A stretch of DNA of 64,000 bases from Pseudomonas ovata (GTDB taxonomy: Bacteria; Pseudomonadota; Gammaproteobacteria; Pseudomonadales; Pseudomonadaceae), in assembly GCF_003131185.1 (NCBI RefSeq), contig NZ_QFFU01000006.1:62001-126000 (forward strand). The letters run 5' to 3'. Positions 17,592 to 25,812 of this stretch are shown in pieces. Under the pieces are notes generated by a model, which made no database searches, was not told the origin of the DNA, and saw nothing but the letters and a program-made list of their open reading frames with translations. Positions within the stretch are counted from its first letter, which is position 1; the number at the start of each line of letters is the position of its first letter. Position numbers and translations under genes: made by a program.

Positions 17592-18494
17592 ATGAACCTC
17601 TCGCTTTATCTGCTTACTGTCGTGATCTGGGGCACCACCTGGATTGCCCTGAAACTGCAACTGGGCGAAGTCGCCATCGCGCTGTCGATCGCCTACCGTT
17701 TCGGCCTGGCGGCGCTGGTGCTGTTTGTGGCGCTGTTGCTCACCCGCCAGTTGCAACCGATGAACCGGCGTGGCCAGCTTATCTGCATGGCGCAGGGCCT
17801 GTGCCTGTTCTGCCTGAATTTCCTGTGCTTCTACACGGCCAGCCAGTGGATTCCCAGCGGCCTGATCGCCGTGGTGTTTTCCACCTCCACGCTGTGGAAT
17901 GCGCTCAATGCCCGGGTGTTCTTCGGCCAGCGTATCGCCCGCAATGTCCTGCTCGGCGCCGCCCTGGGCATGGCCGGGCTGGCGTGCCTGTTCTGGCCGG
18001 AACTGGCCGGCCACACCGCCAGTCGCGAAACCCTGCTGGGCCTTGGCCTGGCATTGATCGGCACGCTGTGTTTCTCGGCCGGCAACCTGCTGTCGAGCCT
18101 GCAGCAGAAAGCCGGCCTGCGGCCGCTGACCACCAATGCCTGGGGCATGCTCTACGGTGCACTGCTGTTGAGCCTGTATTGCCTGGTCAGTGACGTGCCG
18201 CTGCAGTTTGAATGGAACACCCGTTATGTCGGCTCGCTGCTGTACCTGGTCATCCCCGGTTCAGTGATTGCCTTCACCGCCTACCTGACGCTGGTCGGGC
18301 GCATGGGCCCGGAACGCGCGGCCTATTGCACCGTGCTGTTTCCGGTGGTGGCGCTGAATATCTCGGTGTTTGTCGAAGGCTACCAATGGACACTGCCGGC
18401 ACTGTTCGGGCTGGTGCTGGTGATGCTGGGCAATGTGCTGGTGTTCAGAAAACCGCGTGCACTGCCACAAACCGGACAAGGAAAACTGGCGTAA
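17592..18494 (+). CDS. EamA/RhaT-family drug/metabolite exporter
   Basis: The product is about 300 residues with around ten hydrophobic helices arranged as two EamA repeats. It starts MNLSLYLLTVVIWGTTWIAL, with the W-G-T-W motif of the first EamA helix. The second repeat holds the WGMLYGALLLSLY and PGSVIAFTAYLTLVGRMGPERAA blocks. The ATG at 17592 follows AGGAG; the frame is open further upstream but has no such signal. Substrate unknown. Seventeen bases after the stop codon a composite REP element begins. Confidence 0.86.
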   Translation: MNLSLYLLTVVIWGTTWIALKLQLGEVAIALSIAYRFGLAALVLFVALLLTRQLQPMNRRGQLICMAQGLCLFCLNFLCFYTASQWIPSGLIAVVFSTSTLWNALNARVFFGQRIARNVLLGAALGMAGLACLFWPELAGHTASRETLLGLGLALIGTLCFSAGNLLSSLQQKAGLRPLTTNAWGMLYGALLLSLYCLVSDVPLQFEWNTRYVGSLLYLVIPGSVIAFTAYLTLVGRMGPERAAYCTVLFPVVALNISVFVEGYQWTLPALFGLVLVMLGNVLVFRKPRALPQTGQGKLA

Positions 18495-18510
18495 TGACGA
18501 CGGCCCCTGT

Positions 18511-18662
18511 GTAGGAGCGCGCTTGCCCGCGACCGGCTGCGTTAGCAGTCGTAAAATTGTGGCGTTTCGCAGAACTCTGAAGGTATTCACAGTCATCAAT
18601 CTGTGGCGTTTCACAGATTTTGCGAGCGCTACGCACTCGGTCGCGGGCAAGCGCGCTCCTAC
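18511..18662. repeat. REP-bounded modular element, copy 1 (152 bp)
   Basis: The element is bounded by inverted GTAGGAGCGCGCTTGCCCGC and its complement. Inside, GACCGGCTGCGTTAGCAGTC at one end and GCGAGCGCTACGCACTCGGTC at the other frame two copies of a GGCGTTTC-containing unit 44 bases apart. The same layout occurs inverted at 35049-35198 and shortened at 63302-63387. Confidence 0.85.
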
Positions 18663-18705
18663 ACCAGGCAAGCGCGCGCCGGCACGGGGCAGGCCAACCG
18701 GTGAA

Positions 18706-19680
18706 TCAGCCTTTCCAGGCCTGGGTGTTGACCAGGTTCTGCGGGCGCTCGCCCAGCAGGGCGCTGCGCAGGTTGGTGCAGGCCAGGTCCGCCATTGCCT
18801 GGCGGGTTTCATGGGTGGCCGAGCCGATGTGCGGCAGGGTCACGGCGTTGCTGAGCTGGAACAGCGGCGAGTCGGACAGCGGCTCTTTCTCGTACACATC
18901 CAGGCCGGCGCCGCGAATCGTGCCGTTCTGCAAGGCCTGGATCAGGGCCGGCTCGTCGACCACCGGGCCACGGGAAATATTGACCAGGATGGCGCCAGGC
19001 TTCATCAGCGCCAGTTCGCGCGCGCCGATCAGGTGATGGGTCTTATCGCTCAACGGCACCACCAGGCAGACAAAGTCAGCCTCGGCCAGCAGTTGCTCCA
19101 GGCTGCGAAATTGTGCGCCCAGTTCCTGTTCCAGCGCGGTCTTGCGGCTATTGCCGCTGTACAGGATCGGCATGTTGAAACCCATACGGCCGCGACGGGC
19201 CACGGCGGCGCCGATATTGCCCATGCCGACGATGCCCAGGGTCTTGCCGTAGACGTCGGTGCCAAAATGCGGCGGCTCGATGCTGCGCTTCCAGTTGCCG
19301 GCCTTGGTGTAGGCGTCCAGCTCGGCGACGCGGCGGGCACTGCTCATGATCAGCGAAAAGCCCAGGTCAGCGGTGCTTTCGGTCAGCACGTCCGGGGTGT
19401 TGGTCAGCAGGATGCCGCGCTCGGTGAGGTAGTCGACATCGTAGTTGTCGTAGCCTACCGAAATGCTTGAAACCACTTCGAGGTGCTTCGCGCCGGCCAG
19501 TTGCTCGCGGCCCAGCTTGCGGCCCGAGCCGATCAGTCCGTGGGACTCGGGCAGCGCTTCGTTGAACTGCGCGTTGATGTCGCCATGCTTCGGATCGGGA
19601 ACGATCACGTTGAAGTCCTGCGCCAGGCGCTCAGCCATTTGCGGATTGACACGGCTGAAGGCGAGTACGGTTTTTTTCAT
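18706..19680 (-). CDS. ghrB: D-2-hydroxyacid dehydrogenase, glyoxylate/2-ketogluconate reductase type
   Basis: The product is 324 residues, the usual GhrB/TkrA length when the ATG at 19680 (MKKTVLAFSR) is used. The Rossmann motif GMGNIG (residues 152-157) and the catalytic set Arg237 (NISRG), Glu266 (YEKEP) and His284 (LPHIGSAT) are all present. Enzymes of this type reduce glyoxylate, hydroxypyruvate or 2-ketogluconate with NADPH. Substrate choice cannot be told from sequence alone. The neighbours do not form a sugar-acid operon, so it may be a stand-alone housekeeping copy. Confidence 0.87.
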   Translation of the reverse strand: MKKTVLAFSRVNPQMAERLAQDFNVIVPDPKHGDINAQFNEALPESHGLIGSGRKLGREQLAGAKHLEVVSSISVGYDNYDVDYLTERGILLTNTPDVLTESTADLGFSLIMSSARRVAELDAYTKAGNWKRSIEPPHFGTDVYGKTLGIVGMGNIGAAVARRGRMGFNMPILYSGNSRKTALEQELGAQFRSLEQLLAEADFVCLVVPLSDKTHHLIGARELALMKPGAILVNISRGPVVDEPALIQALQNGTIRGAGLDVYEKEPLSDSPLFQLSNAVTLPHIGSATHETRQAMADLACTNLRSALLGERPQNLVNTQAWKG

Positions 19681-19776
19681 TGTGCTGTCACTCTTGACCG
19701 GATGAATGAGTAGCACGCTAACATTTCGCTCCTGATCGGTCAGCCGTTTTCTTGTCGTACAACTGTCCAGGCCAGG

Positions 19777-20715
19777 CTATGCAAGGGTGTGCGCCTGCAG
19801 GTCGGCTTCATCGGCGGCGAGGATGTCCGGCAGGGTGCTGCGCAGGTATTCGACCCAGGTCTTGATCTTGGCATCCAGGTACTGGCGCGACGGGTACACC
19901 GCATACAGGTTCAGTTCCTGGAAGCGATAGCGCGGCAGCACCCGCACCAGCGTGCCGTCGCGCAGGCCGTCGATGGCCGAATAGATCGGCAGGATGCCGA
20001 CACCCATGCCGCTGGCAATGGCGGTCTTCATCGCTTCGGCGGAGTTGACCAGGAACGGCGAATGGTTGAGGGTCACGGTTTCCTGGCCCTCGGGGCCGTT
20101 GAACTGCCATTTGTCCAGCGGGAACACCGGGCTGACCAGGCGCAGGCAGGCGTGCGTCAGCAATTCGGCCGGCTTGTGTGCCATGCCGCGGGCCTTGATG
20201 TAGGACGGCGAGGCACAGACGATGCTGTAGGTGATGCCCAGGCGCTGCGACACAAAGCCCGAGTCGGGCAGTTCGCTGGCCAGCACGATGGACACGTCGT
20301 AGCCGTCTTCGAGCAGGTCCGGCACCCGGTTGGTCAGCGTCAGGTCGAACGACACATCCTGGTGCTCGCTGCGGTAGCGGGCGATGGCATCGATCACGTA
20401 ATGCTGGCCGACTCCCGGCATCGAATGCACCTTGAGCTGCCCGGCCGGGCGCGCATGGGCGTCGCTGGCCTCGGCTTCGGCTTCTTCGACATACGCCAGG
20501 ATCTGCTCGCAGCGTTGCAGGTAGCGCTTGCCGGCCTCGGTCAGGGCAATGCGCCGTGTGGTGCGGTTGAGCAGGCGGGTCTGCAGGTGCGCCTCCAGAT
20601 TGGAGACGGCTCGCGAGATATTGGCAGTGGTGGTGTCCAGTTGTATGGCAGCCGCAGTAAAACTGCCTGCTTGCGCCACACAACTGAAGGCGCGCATGTT
20701 TTGCAGGGTGTCCAT
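19777..20715 (-). CDS. LysR-family transcriptional regulator
   Basis: The product is 312 residues. The N-terminal winged helix-turn-helix (MRAFSCVAQAGSFTAAAIQLDTTTANISRAVSNLEAHLQTRLLNRTTRRIALTEAG, residues ~7-62) is standard LysR. The rest is a periplasmic-binding-protein-like effector domain. It is divergent from the FUSC efflux operon with a 197-base shared promoter region that holds a perfect inverted repeat with a T-N11-A core. It therefore very likely regulates that operon, with an aromatic or related inducer inferred from the efflux type. Confidence 0.9.
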   Translation of the reverse strand: MDTLQNMRAFSCVAQAGSFTAAAIQLDTTTANISRAVSNLEAHLQTRLLNRTTRRIALTEAGKRYLQRCEQILAYVEEAEAEASDAHARPAGQLKVHSMPGVGQHYVIDAIARYRSEHQDVSFDLTLTNRVPDLLEDGYDVSIVLASELPDSGFVSQRLGITYSIVCASPSYIKARGMAHKPAELLTHACLRLVSPVFPLDKWQFNGPEGQETVTLNHSPFLVNSAEAMKTAIASGMGVGILPIYSAIDGLRDGTLVRVLPRYRFQELNLYAVYPSRQYLDAKIKTWVEYLRSTLPDILAADEADLQAHTLA

Positions 20716-20805
20716 GGTGATCTCTGGAGGGGACGACGGTCACGGTTGGCAAATTGTGACATGAAGTTACTGCTCCCTGTCCATCCCGACGACAGCGATT
20801 ATCTC

Positions 20806-20826
20806 TGAATCTGTAACAAAGATTCA
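20806..20826. promoter_or_regulatory. Candidate LysR operator
   Basis: TGAATCT, seven bases, AGATTCA is a perfect inverted repeat. Inside it, T at 20810 and A at 20822 are separated by eleven bases, the LysR-box pattern. It lies about midway between the divergent LysR gene and the efflux operon. Confidence 0.65.
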
Positions 20827-20912
20827 CATTCGGCCCCGCTTATCGCCACCTTGGGCGCCGCCTAGAATCGCAGCACTTACAGGCGTTTCATTCCTCTCGG
20901 GAAATTGCAGCA

Positions 20913-22370
20913 GTGCCGCGTCGCATCATCAAGGCCTTTGGTTTTCTGGCGATTTGCCTATCGCTTGACGGCTGTATTTCCACCCAAGGCATCATGCCTC
21001 ATACCGATCACATGCCCACTGCCGATCTGGCCATCGAACTGGCGCAGCGCGACGCCGGCTGGCCACGTGTGCAGTGGTGGCGTGCCTATGGCGATCCGCA
21101 ACTCGATGCCTGGGTCGAACGGGCCGTGCAGGGCAGCCCGAGCCTGACCGCCGCTGCCGCCCGTGTGCGTGAAGCGCAGGCCATGGCCGGCCGGGTCGAG
21201 TCGCGCGAGGCGTTGCAGGTTGACGCCAGTGGCCGGGCCGCACGCCGCCAGTGGCCTGACGACGGTTTTTATGGCCCCGGCGACCTGGCCGAGAGCCGCA
21301 CCTGGGACAACAGTGCCGGGCTGGCCCTGAGCCTGGACCTGGACCTGTGGGGGCGCGAACGCAGCGCCAGTGAGCAGGCCATGGACCTGGCGCACCAGCG
21401 CGCCGCCGAACAGCGCCAGGCGCAACTGGCCTTGCAGGCCAACGTGGTGCGCGCCTATATCCAGTTGGCCCTGCAGCATGCCCGGCTGGACATTCTCGAA
21501 TCGACCCTTGAACAACAGACGCAGATCCTTGAACTGGCCCGGCGGCGCCTGGTGGCGGGCATCGGCACCCAACTGGAGGTCAGCCAGGCCCTGGCACCCT
21601 TGCCGGAAACCCATCGGCAGATCGATGCGCTGCACGAGGCGGTGACTGTGCACCAGCATCAACTGGCCGCCCTGGCCGGTCTGGCCCCGCAAGAGGGCGA
21701 ACAGCTCCAGCGTCCGGCCCTGGCCTTGCAGCAGCCGCTCTCTTTGCCGGCCGCCCTGCCGGCGCAATGGCTGGGTCAGCGCCCGGATGTGGTCGCCAGC
21801 CGCTGGCAGGTGGCGGCCCAGGCCCGAGGAGTCGAAGTGGCACAGGCCGGCTTCTACCCCAATGTCGACCTGACCGCCAGCCTCGGCTACATGGCCACCG
21901 GCGGCAGCCTGCTGGGGTTTCTGGCTGGGCGCAAGCTGGCCTGGAACGCCGGCCCCGCCTTGAGCCTGCCGCTATTGGACGGCGGTCGCCTGCGTGCCGA
22001 ACTCGGCCAGGCCAGTGCCGGCTATGACCTGGCCGTGGCGCATTACCAGCAGACGCTGGTCAGCGCGCTGCAAGACGTTGCCGATCAACTGCTGCGTCGC
22101 CAATCGCTGGACACCCAGCAGGCCCTGGCCCGTGAGTCGGTCGCCGCCGCCCACAACAATTGCGAACTGGCGCGCCTGGCCTGGCAGCGCGGGCTGGTCG
22201 ACTACCTGGACGTGCTCCAGGCACAGACCCAACTGTGGCGCCAGCAGGACATCCAGCAACAGGTCGAAGCGGCGCGGTTGCAAGCCTATGCCGGGCTGGT
22301 GGTGGCGCTGGGCGGCGGCTTGCAGGCGGGCGCCGACACCCCGCCCGAACCGACCCTGCAACCCCGGTAG
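20913..22370 (+). CDS. NodT-family outer-membrane efflux lipoprotein
   Basis: The product is 485 residues with a GTG start. A short signal peptide ends in the lipobox LDGC (Cys at residue 21), so it is a lipid-anchored outer-membrane channel of the OprM/NodT type. Two OEP repeats can be seen, with motifs DLDLWGRERSASEQAMD, GAPALSLPLLDGGRLRAELGQA-like and LVDYLDVLQAQTQLW. It is first in a four-gene operon with a FUSC permease, a DUF1656 protein and a HlyD adaptor. The TAG stop codon is part of a REP palindrome, which may limit readthrough into the next gene 64 bases on. Confidence 0.87.
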   Translation: MPRRIIKAFGFLAICLSLDGCISTQGIMPHTDHMPTADLAIELAQRDAGWPRVQWWRAYGDPQLDAWVERAVQGSPSLTAAAARVREAQAMAGRVESREALQVDASGRAARRQWPDDGFYGPGDLAESRTWDNSAGLALSLDLDLWGRERSASEQAMDLAHQRAAEQRQAQLALQANVVRAYIQLALQHARLDILESTLEQQTQILELARRRLVAGIGTQLEVSQALAPLPETHRQIDALHEAVTVHQHQLAALAGLAPQEGEQLQRPALALQQPLSLPAALPAQWLGQRPDVVASRWQVAAQARGVEVAQAGFYPNVDLTASLGYMATGGSLLGFLAGRKLAWNAGPALSLPLLDGGRLRAELGQASAGYDLAVAHYQQTLVSALQDVADQLLRRQSLDTQQALARESVAAAHNNCELARLAWQRGLVDYLDVLQAQTQLWRQQDIQQQVEAARLQAYAGLVVALGGGLQAGADTPPEPTLQPR

Positions 22371-22382
22371 GAGCGCTCCTAC
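22367..22382. repeat. Minimal REP palindrome overlapping a stop codon
   Basis: GTAGGAGCGCTCCTAC is a perfect 16-base palindrome made of two REP heads joined back to back. Bases 22368-22370 are the TAG stop of the upstream lipoprotein gene. Confidence 0.8.
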
Positions 22383-22434
22383 ACCAGTCCGGTGTGTGTT
22401 TTGCGACAGCGGGTTATTTCTACGGAGAGCACAC

Positions 22435-24618
22435 ATGAACCTTGCCCTGCAACGCCTGATCACCTTGCCCTGGCGGCGTGAGTACCAGGCCTGGCTGCGC
22501 AGCGATGGCGTGACCTGGGTGTACATCGCCAAGGTCCTGCTGGCGGCCTTCACCACCTATTGGCTGGCCTTGCGCCTGGAGCTGCCGCAGCCGCGGATCG
22601 CAGTGATCACCGTGGTGCTGGTCATGCAGCCGCAAAGCGGGCAGGTGTTCGCCAAGAGCTTCTATCGTTTGCTCGGCACCCTGGCCGGCTCGACGATGAT
22701 GGTGCTGCTAATGGCCTTGTTCGGCCAGGACTCGGTGCCGTTTCTCGGCTGCCTGGCGCTGTGGGTGGGCCTGTGTGCAGCGGGCGCGGCGCGGTTTCGC
22801 AACTTTCGCGCCTATGCCTTCGTGCTTGCCGGCTACACCGCCGCCCTGATCGGCCTGCCGGCGCTGGCGCACCCTGAGGGCGCCTTCATGGCGGCGGTAT
22901 GGCGGGTGCTGGAAATCGCCCTTGGCATCGCCTGCGCCACTGGCGTCAGCGCCGCGATCCTGCCGCAGAGCGCCAGTGCCGCGATGCGCAACACGCTGTT
23001 CCAGCGCTTCGGCCGCTATGCGCGGTTTGTGGTCGACGGCTTGCGCACCGGCCATCCACAGTCGGTCTTTGAAGCCTGCAACCTGCAGTTCGTCGCCGAG
23101 GCCATTGGCCTTGAAGGGCTGCGCAGCGTCACCCTGTTCGAAGACCCGTCCATGCGCCGGCGCAATGGCCGGCTCAATCGCCTCAACAGCGAATTCATGG
23201 CCATCACCACGCGTTTCAATGCGCTGCATCAGTTGCTTGAAAGGCTGCGCAGCCAGCCCCCGCAACGGGTGTTGCAACAGCTTGAACCAGGGTTGGCCAG
23301 CCTGGTGTCCGTGCTGGAGCACTGCGCCGACCACGCCTTGAACCTGGAAGATGCCGCGCGTCTGGCGCTGCGTCTTGAACACTGGAAAAACCAGTGGCCG
23401 CCCCTGGTGCGCCAGTGGCGCCGAACGCTGGAAGAGGGCGGCCCCAGTGACGCTGAGCGCCTGGATTTTCATACCGCGTTCGAGCTGCTGTACCGGCTGG
23501 CCTGCGAGCTGCACAACTACGCGCTGACCCATGCGTCGCTCGCTGATCACAACCATGTACGCGAACAATGGGAAGAGCTTTTCGTCAACCGCACCCATGG
23601 TATGGCCGTGCTCGGCGCCGGGGTACGCGCCACGCTGGTGGTGGGGTTGATGAGCGCCTGGTGGGTGCTGACCGCCTGGCCCAGTGGCGCCACGATGATT
23701 CTGGTGTCGGCAATCACCGTGGCCCTGTCGTCGATGAATGCCAACCCGTGGCGCATGTCGTTGCAGATGGCCGGCGGCACACTGCTCGCGGCCCTGTTCG
23801 GTTTTGTCGAAACCTTTGTGATCTACCCGCGTATCGACGGCTTTCCCTTGCTGTGCCTGGTGCTGGCGCCGGTGTTGGTGGTCGGCACCTTCCTGTCCTC
23901 AAGGGCGCGCCGGGCCGGCTATGGGCTGGGGCTGATGCTGTTTTTCTGCATGGGCGCGCTGCCGGACAACCTCACCCGCTACGACCCGAGCCTGTTCATC
24001 AACGAATACCTGTCGATGGTCATCGGCATGCTGCTGTGCGCCGCTGCCGGAGCCATCATCCTGCCGCCCAACAGCCGCTGGATGTGGCGGCACCTGGAGG
24101 CTGACCTGCGTCGCCAGGTGGTGTTTGCCATCAGCGCGCCATTGGCACGGCTGGGATCGAGTTTCGAAAGCCAGACCCGCGACGTGATGCACCAGGCCGA
24201 CACGCTGGCCGCCGGCCAGCCCGAGGTGCAGCGTCAGGTGCTGCGCTGGATGTTCGTGGTGCTGGAAATCGGCCACGCCATCATCGAGCTACGCCGTGAG
24301 CAGGCCCTGCTGCCGGTGCACCCCAGCTATGCCGAACACCGCGCCTGGCGGGTGTCGATCCGGGTCATGGGCCGCTCGTTGATCCGTCTGTTCATCCAGC
24401 CCGATACGCGCAATCTCAGGCGCAGCCAGGCCGCCGTCGAACGGGCCATCGGCCGGGTGCGCCAGACCGAAGAGCCCTTTGCCTCGCACTTCGATACCTC
24501 GCCGTTGCGCCGGGTCGAGAGCTACCTGCACTTCATCCGGACCTGCCTGCTGGACCCGCAGTCGCCACTGGCGGCCTGTGGCACGAAGGCACGAGGAGAC
24601 GCCACGCATGCCGCGTGA
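22435..24618 (+). CDS. FUSC-family inner-membrane exporter (AaeB-like)
   Basis: The product is about 727 residues, near the usual length of AaeB-type permeases. Two clusters of hydrophobic helices are visible, at ~25-175 (YIAKVLLAAFTTYWLAL, AVITVVLVMQPQSGQVFAKS) and ~395-545 (TLVVGLMSAWWVLTAWPSGAT, MILVSAITVALSS), each followed by a soluble domain. The QPQSGQVFAKSFYRLLGTLAGS block is characteristic of FUSC proteins, which export aromatic acids such as p-hydroxybenzoate. The ATG at 22435 follows GGAGAG. It overlaps the next gene by 11 bases. Confidence 0.87.
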   Translation: MNLALQRLITLPWRREYQAWLRSDGVTWVYIAKVLLAAFTTYWLALRLELPQPRIAVITVVLVMQPQSGQVFAKSFYRLLGTLAGSTMMVLLMALFGQDSVPFLGCLALWVGLCAAGAARFRNFRAYAFVLAGYTAALIGLPALAHPEGAFMAAVWRVLEIALGIACATGVSAAILPQSASAAMRNTLFQRFGRYARFVVDGLRTGHPQSVFEACNLQFVAEAIGLEGLRSVTLFEDPSMRRRNGRLNRLNSEFMAITTRFNALHQLLERLRSQPPQRVLQQLEPGLASLVSVLEHCADHALNLEDAARLALRLEHWKNQWPPLVRQWRRTLEEGGPSDAERLDFHTAFELLYRLACELHNYALTHASLADHNHVREQWEELFVNRTHGMAVLGAGVRATLVVGLMSAWWVLTAWPSGATMILVSAITVALSSMNANPWRMSLQMAGGTLLAALFGFVETFVIYPRIDGFPLLCLVLAPVLVVGTFLSSRARRAGYGLGLMLFFCMGALPDNLTRYDPSLFINEYLSMVIGMLLCAAAGAIILPPNSRWMWRHLEADLRRQVVFAISAPLARLGSSFESQTRDVMHQADTLAAGQPEVQRQVLRWMFVVLEIGHAIIELRREQALLPVHPSYAEHRAWRVSIRVMGRSLIRLFIQPDTRNLRRSQAAVERAIGRVRQTEEPFASHFDTSPLRRVESYLHFIRTCLLDPQSPLAACGTKARGDATHAA

Positions 24619-24808
24619 AATAGCCATTCACGGCCTGTACCTGCCGACCATGAGTCTGATGCTGGTGTTGGCCCTGCTGCTGGCCTGGGCGCTGGACCGG
24701 CTGTTGTCGGGCCTGGACCTGTACCGCCTGTTCTGGCATCCGGCGTTGTTGCGCCTGAGTCTGTTTGTCTGCCTGTTCAGCGCCCTGGCGCTGCCCCTTT
24801 ACCGTTGA
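24608..24808 (+). CDS. DUF1656 (AaeX-like) small membrane protein
   Basis: The product is 66 residues with two hydrophobic helices (LPTMSLMLVLALLLAWAL and LLRLSLFVCLFSALAL) separated by DLYRLFWHPAL, the DUF1656 pattern seen in AaeX. These proteins accompany FUSC exporters and HlyD adaptors; their role is not defined. It starts within the end of the FUSC gene and ends ten bases before the adaptor gene. Confidence 0.85.
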   Translation: MPREIAIHGLYLPTMSLMLVLALLLAWALDRLLSGLDLYRLFWHPALLRLSLFVCLFSALALPLYR

Positions 24809-24818
24809 GAGTGCGTGG

Positions 24819-25688
24819 ATGAAAAAGCTGTTCAGTGTGGGCGCGACCTTGTTGATTCTGGCGCTGGCGATCTGTCTGGGGCACAGCCTGTGGGTGCATT
24901 ACATGGACACCCCCTGGACCCGCGATGGGCGGGTGCGCGCCGACATCATCAACGTTGCACCGCAAGTGGCCGGTACGGTCATCAACGTTGCCGTGCGTGA
25001 CAATCAGCAGGTCAGCAAAGGCGACCTGCTGTTGCAGATCGACCCGGAGCACTACCGGTTGGCGGTCAAGCAGGCCAGGGCTGATCTTGCGGCGCGCCAG
25101 GCCGCCTGGCAGATGCGCGCCAGCAACGCCAGGCGCCGCGCCGACATGGACACACGGGTGATCTCGGCCGAGAACCGCGACGACGCCGGGCACCTGGCGC
25201 TGGCCGCCCAGGCGGACTATCAACTGGCCCAGGTGCGCCTGGAAAGTGCCGAACTGGACCTTGCGCGCACCCGCGTGCTGGCCTCGGTGGACGGCTACGT
25301 CACTAACCTCAACGTGCACCGCGGCGACTACGCGCACATTGGCGAGGCAAAGCTGGCCGTGGTCGATATGAACTCGTTCTGGGTCTATGGCTTTTTCGAA
25401 GAAACCAAATTGCCGCACCTGCGCATCGGTGATGCCGCCGAGCTGCAATTGATGAGCGGCCAACGCCTCACCGGCCAGGTCGACAGCATCGCCCGTGGCA
25501 TCTACGACCGCGACAACCCTGAAAGCCGCGAACTGCTGGCCGACGTCAACCCGACCTTCAACTGGGTACGCCTGGCCCAGCGCGTGCCGGTGCGTATCCG
25601 GCTCGATCCGCTGCCGGACGGGGTACTGCTGGCGGCGGGAATGACGTGTACGGTGGTGCTCAAGCGGCCAGCGTTTGCGGCAAGGTGA
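24819..25688 (+). CDS. HlyD/EmrA-family periplasmic adaptor (AaeA-like)
   Basis: The product is about 289 residues. One N-terminal membrane helix (LLILALAICLGHSLW) is followed by YMDTPWTRDGRVRADIINVAPQVAGTV, the conserved start of AaeA/EmrA-type adaptors. Then come the lipoyl half-motifs (VSKGDLLLQIDPEHY, SVDGYVTNLNVHRGDYA) and a beta-barrel. It should link the FUSC permease to the outer-membrane lipoprotein of the same operon. The order channel, permease, DUF1656, adaptor is common in Pseudomonas. Confidence 0.88.
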   Translation: MKKLFSVGATLLILALAICLGHSLWVHYMDTPWTRDGRVRADIINVAPQVAGTVINVAVRDNQQVSKGDLLLQIDPEHYRLAVKQARADLAARQAAWQMRASNARRRADMDTRVISAENRDDAGHLALAAQADYQLAQVRLESAELDLARTRVLASVDGYVTNLNVHRGDYAHIGEAKLAVVDMNSFWVYGFFEETKLPHLRIGDAAELQLMSGQRLTGQVDSIARGIYDRDNPESRELLADVNPTFNWVRLAQRVPVRIRLDPLPDGVLLAAGMTCTVVLKRPAFAAR

Positions 25689-25812
25689 TTGAGCCGAACG
25701 CATACCCTCCGCCGCAGCGTTCACCTATCAACTCTGTGAGTTATGGACATCGAGTTCTTTGTGTAGCGTCCTCCTGAGCAGCTGTTAAGGCCGACATCGA
25801 GAGGACAGGATC

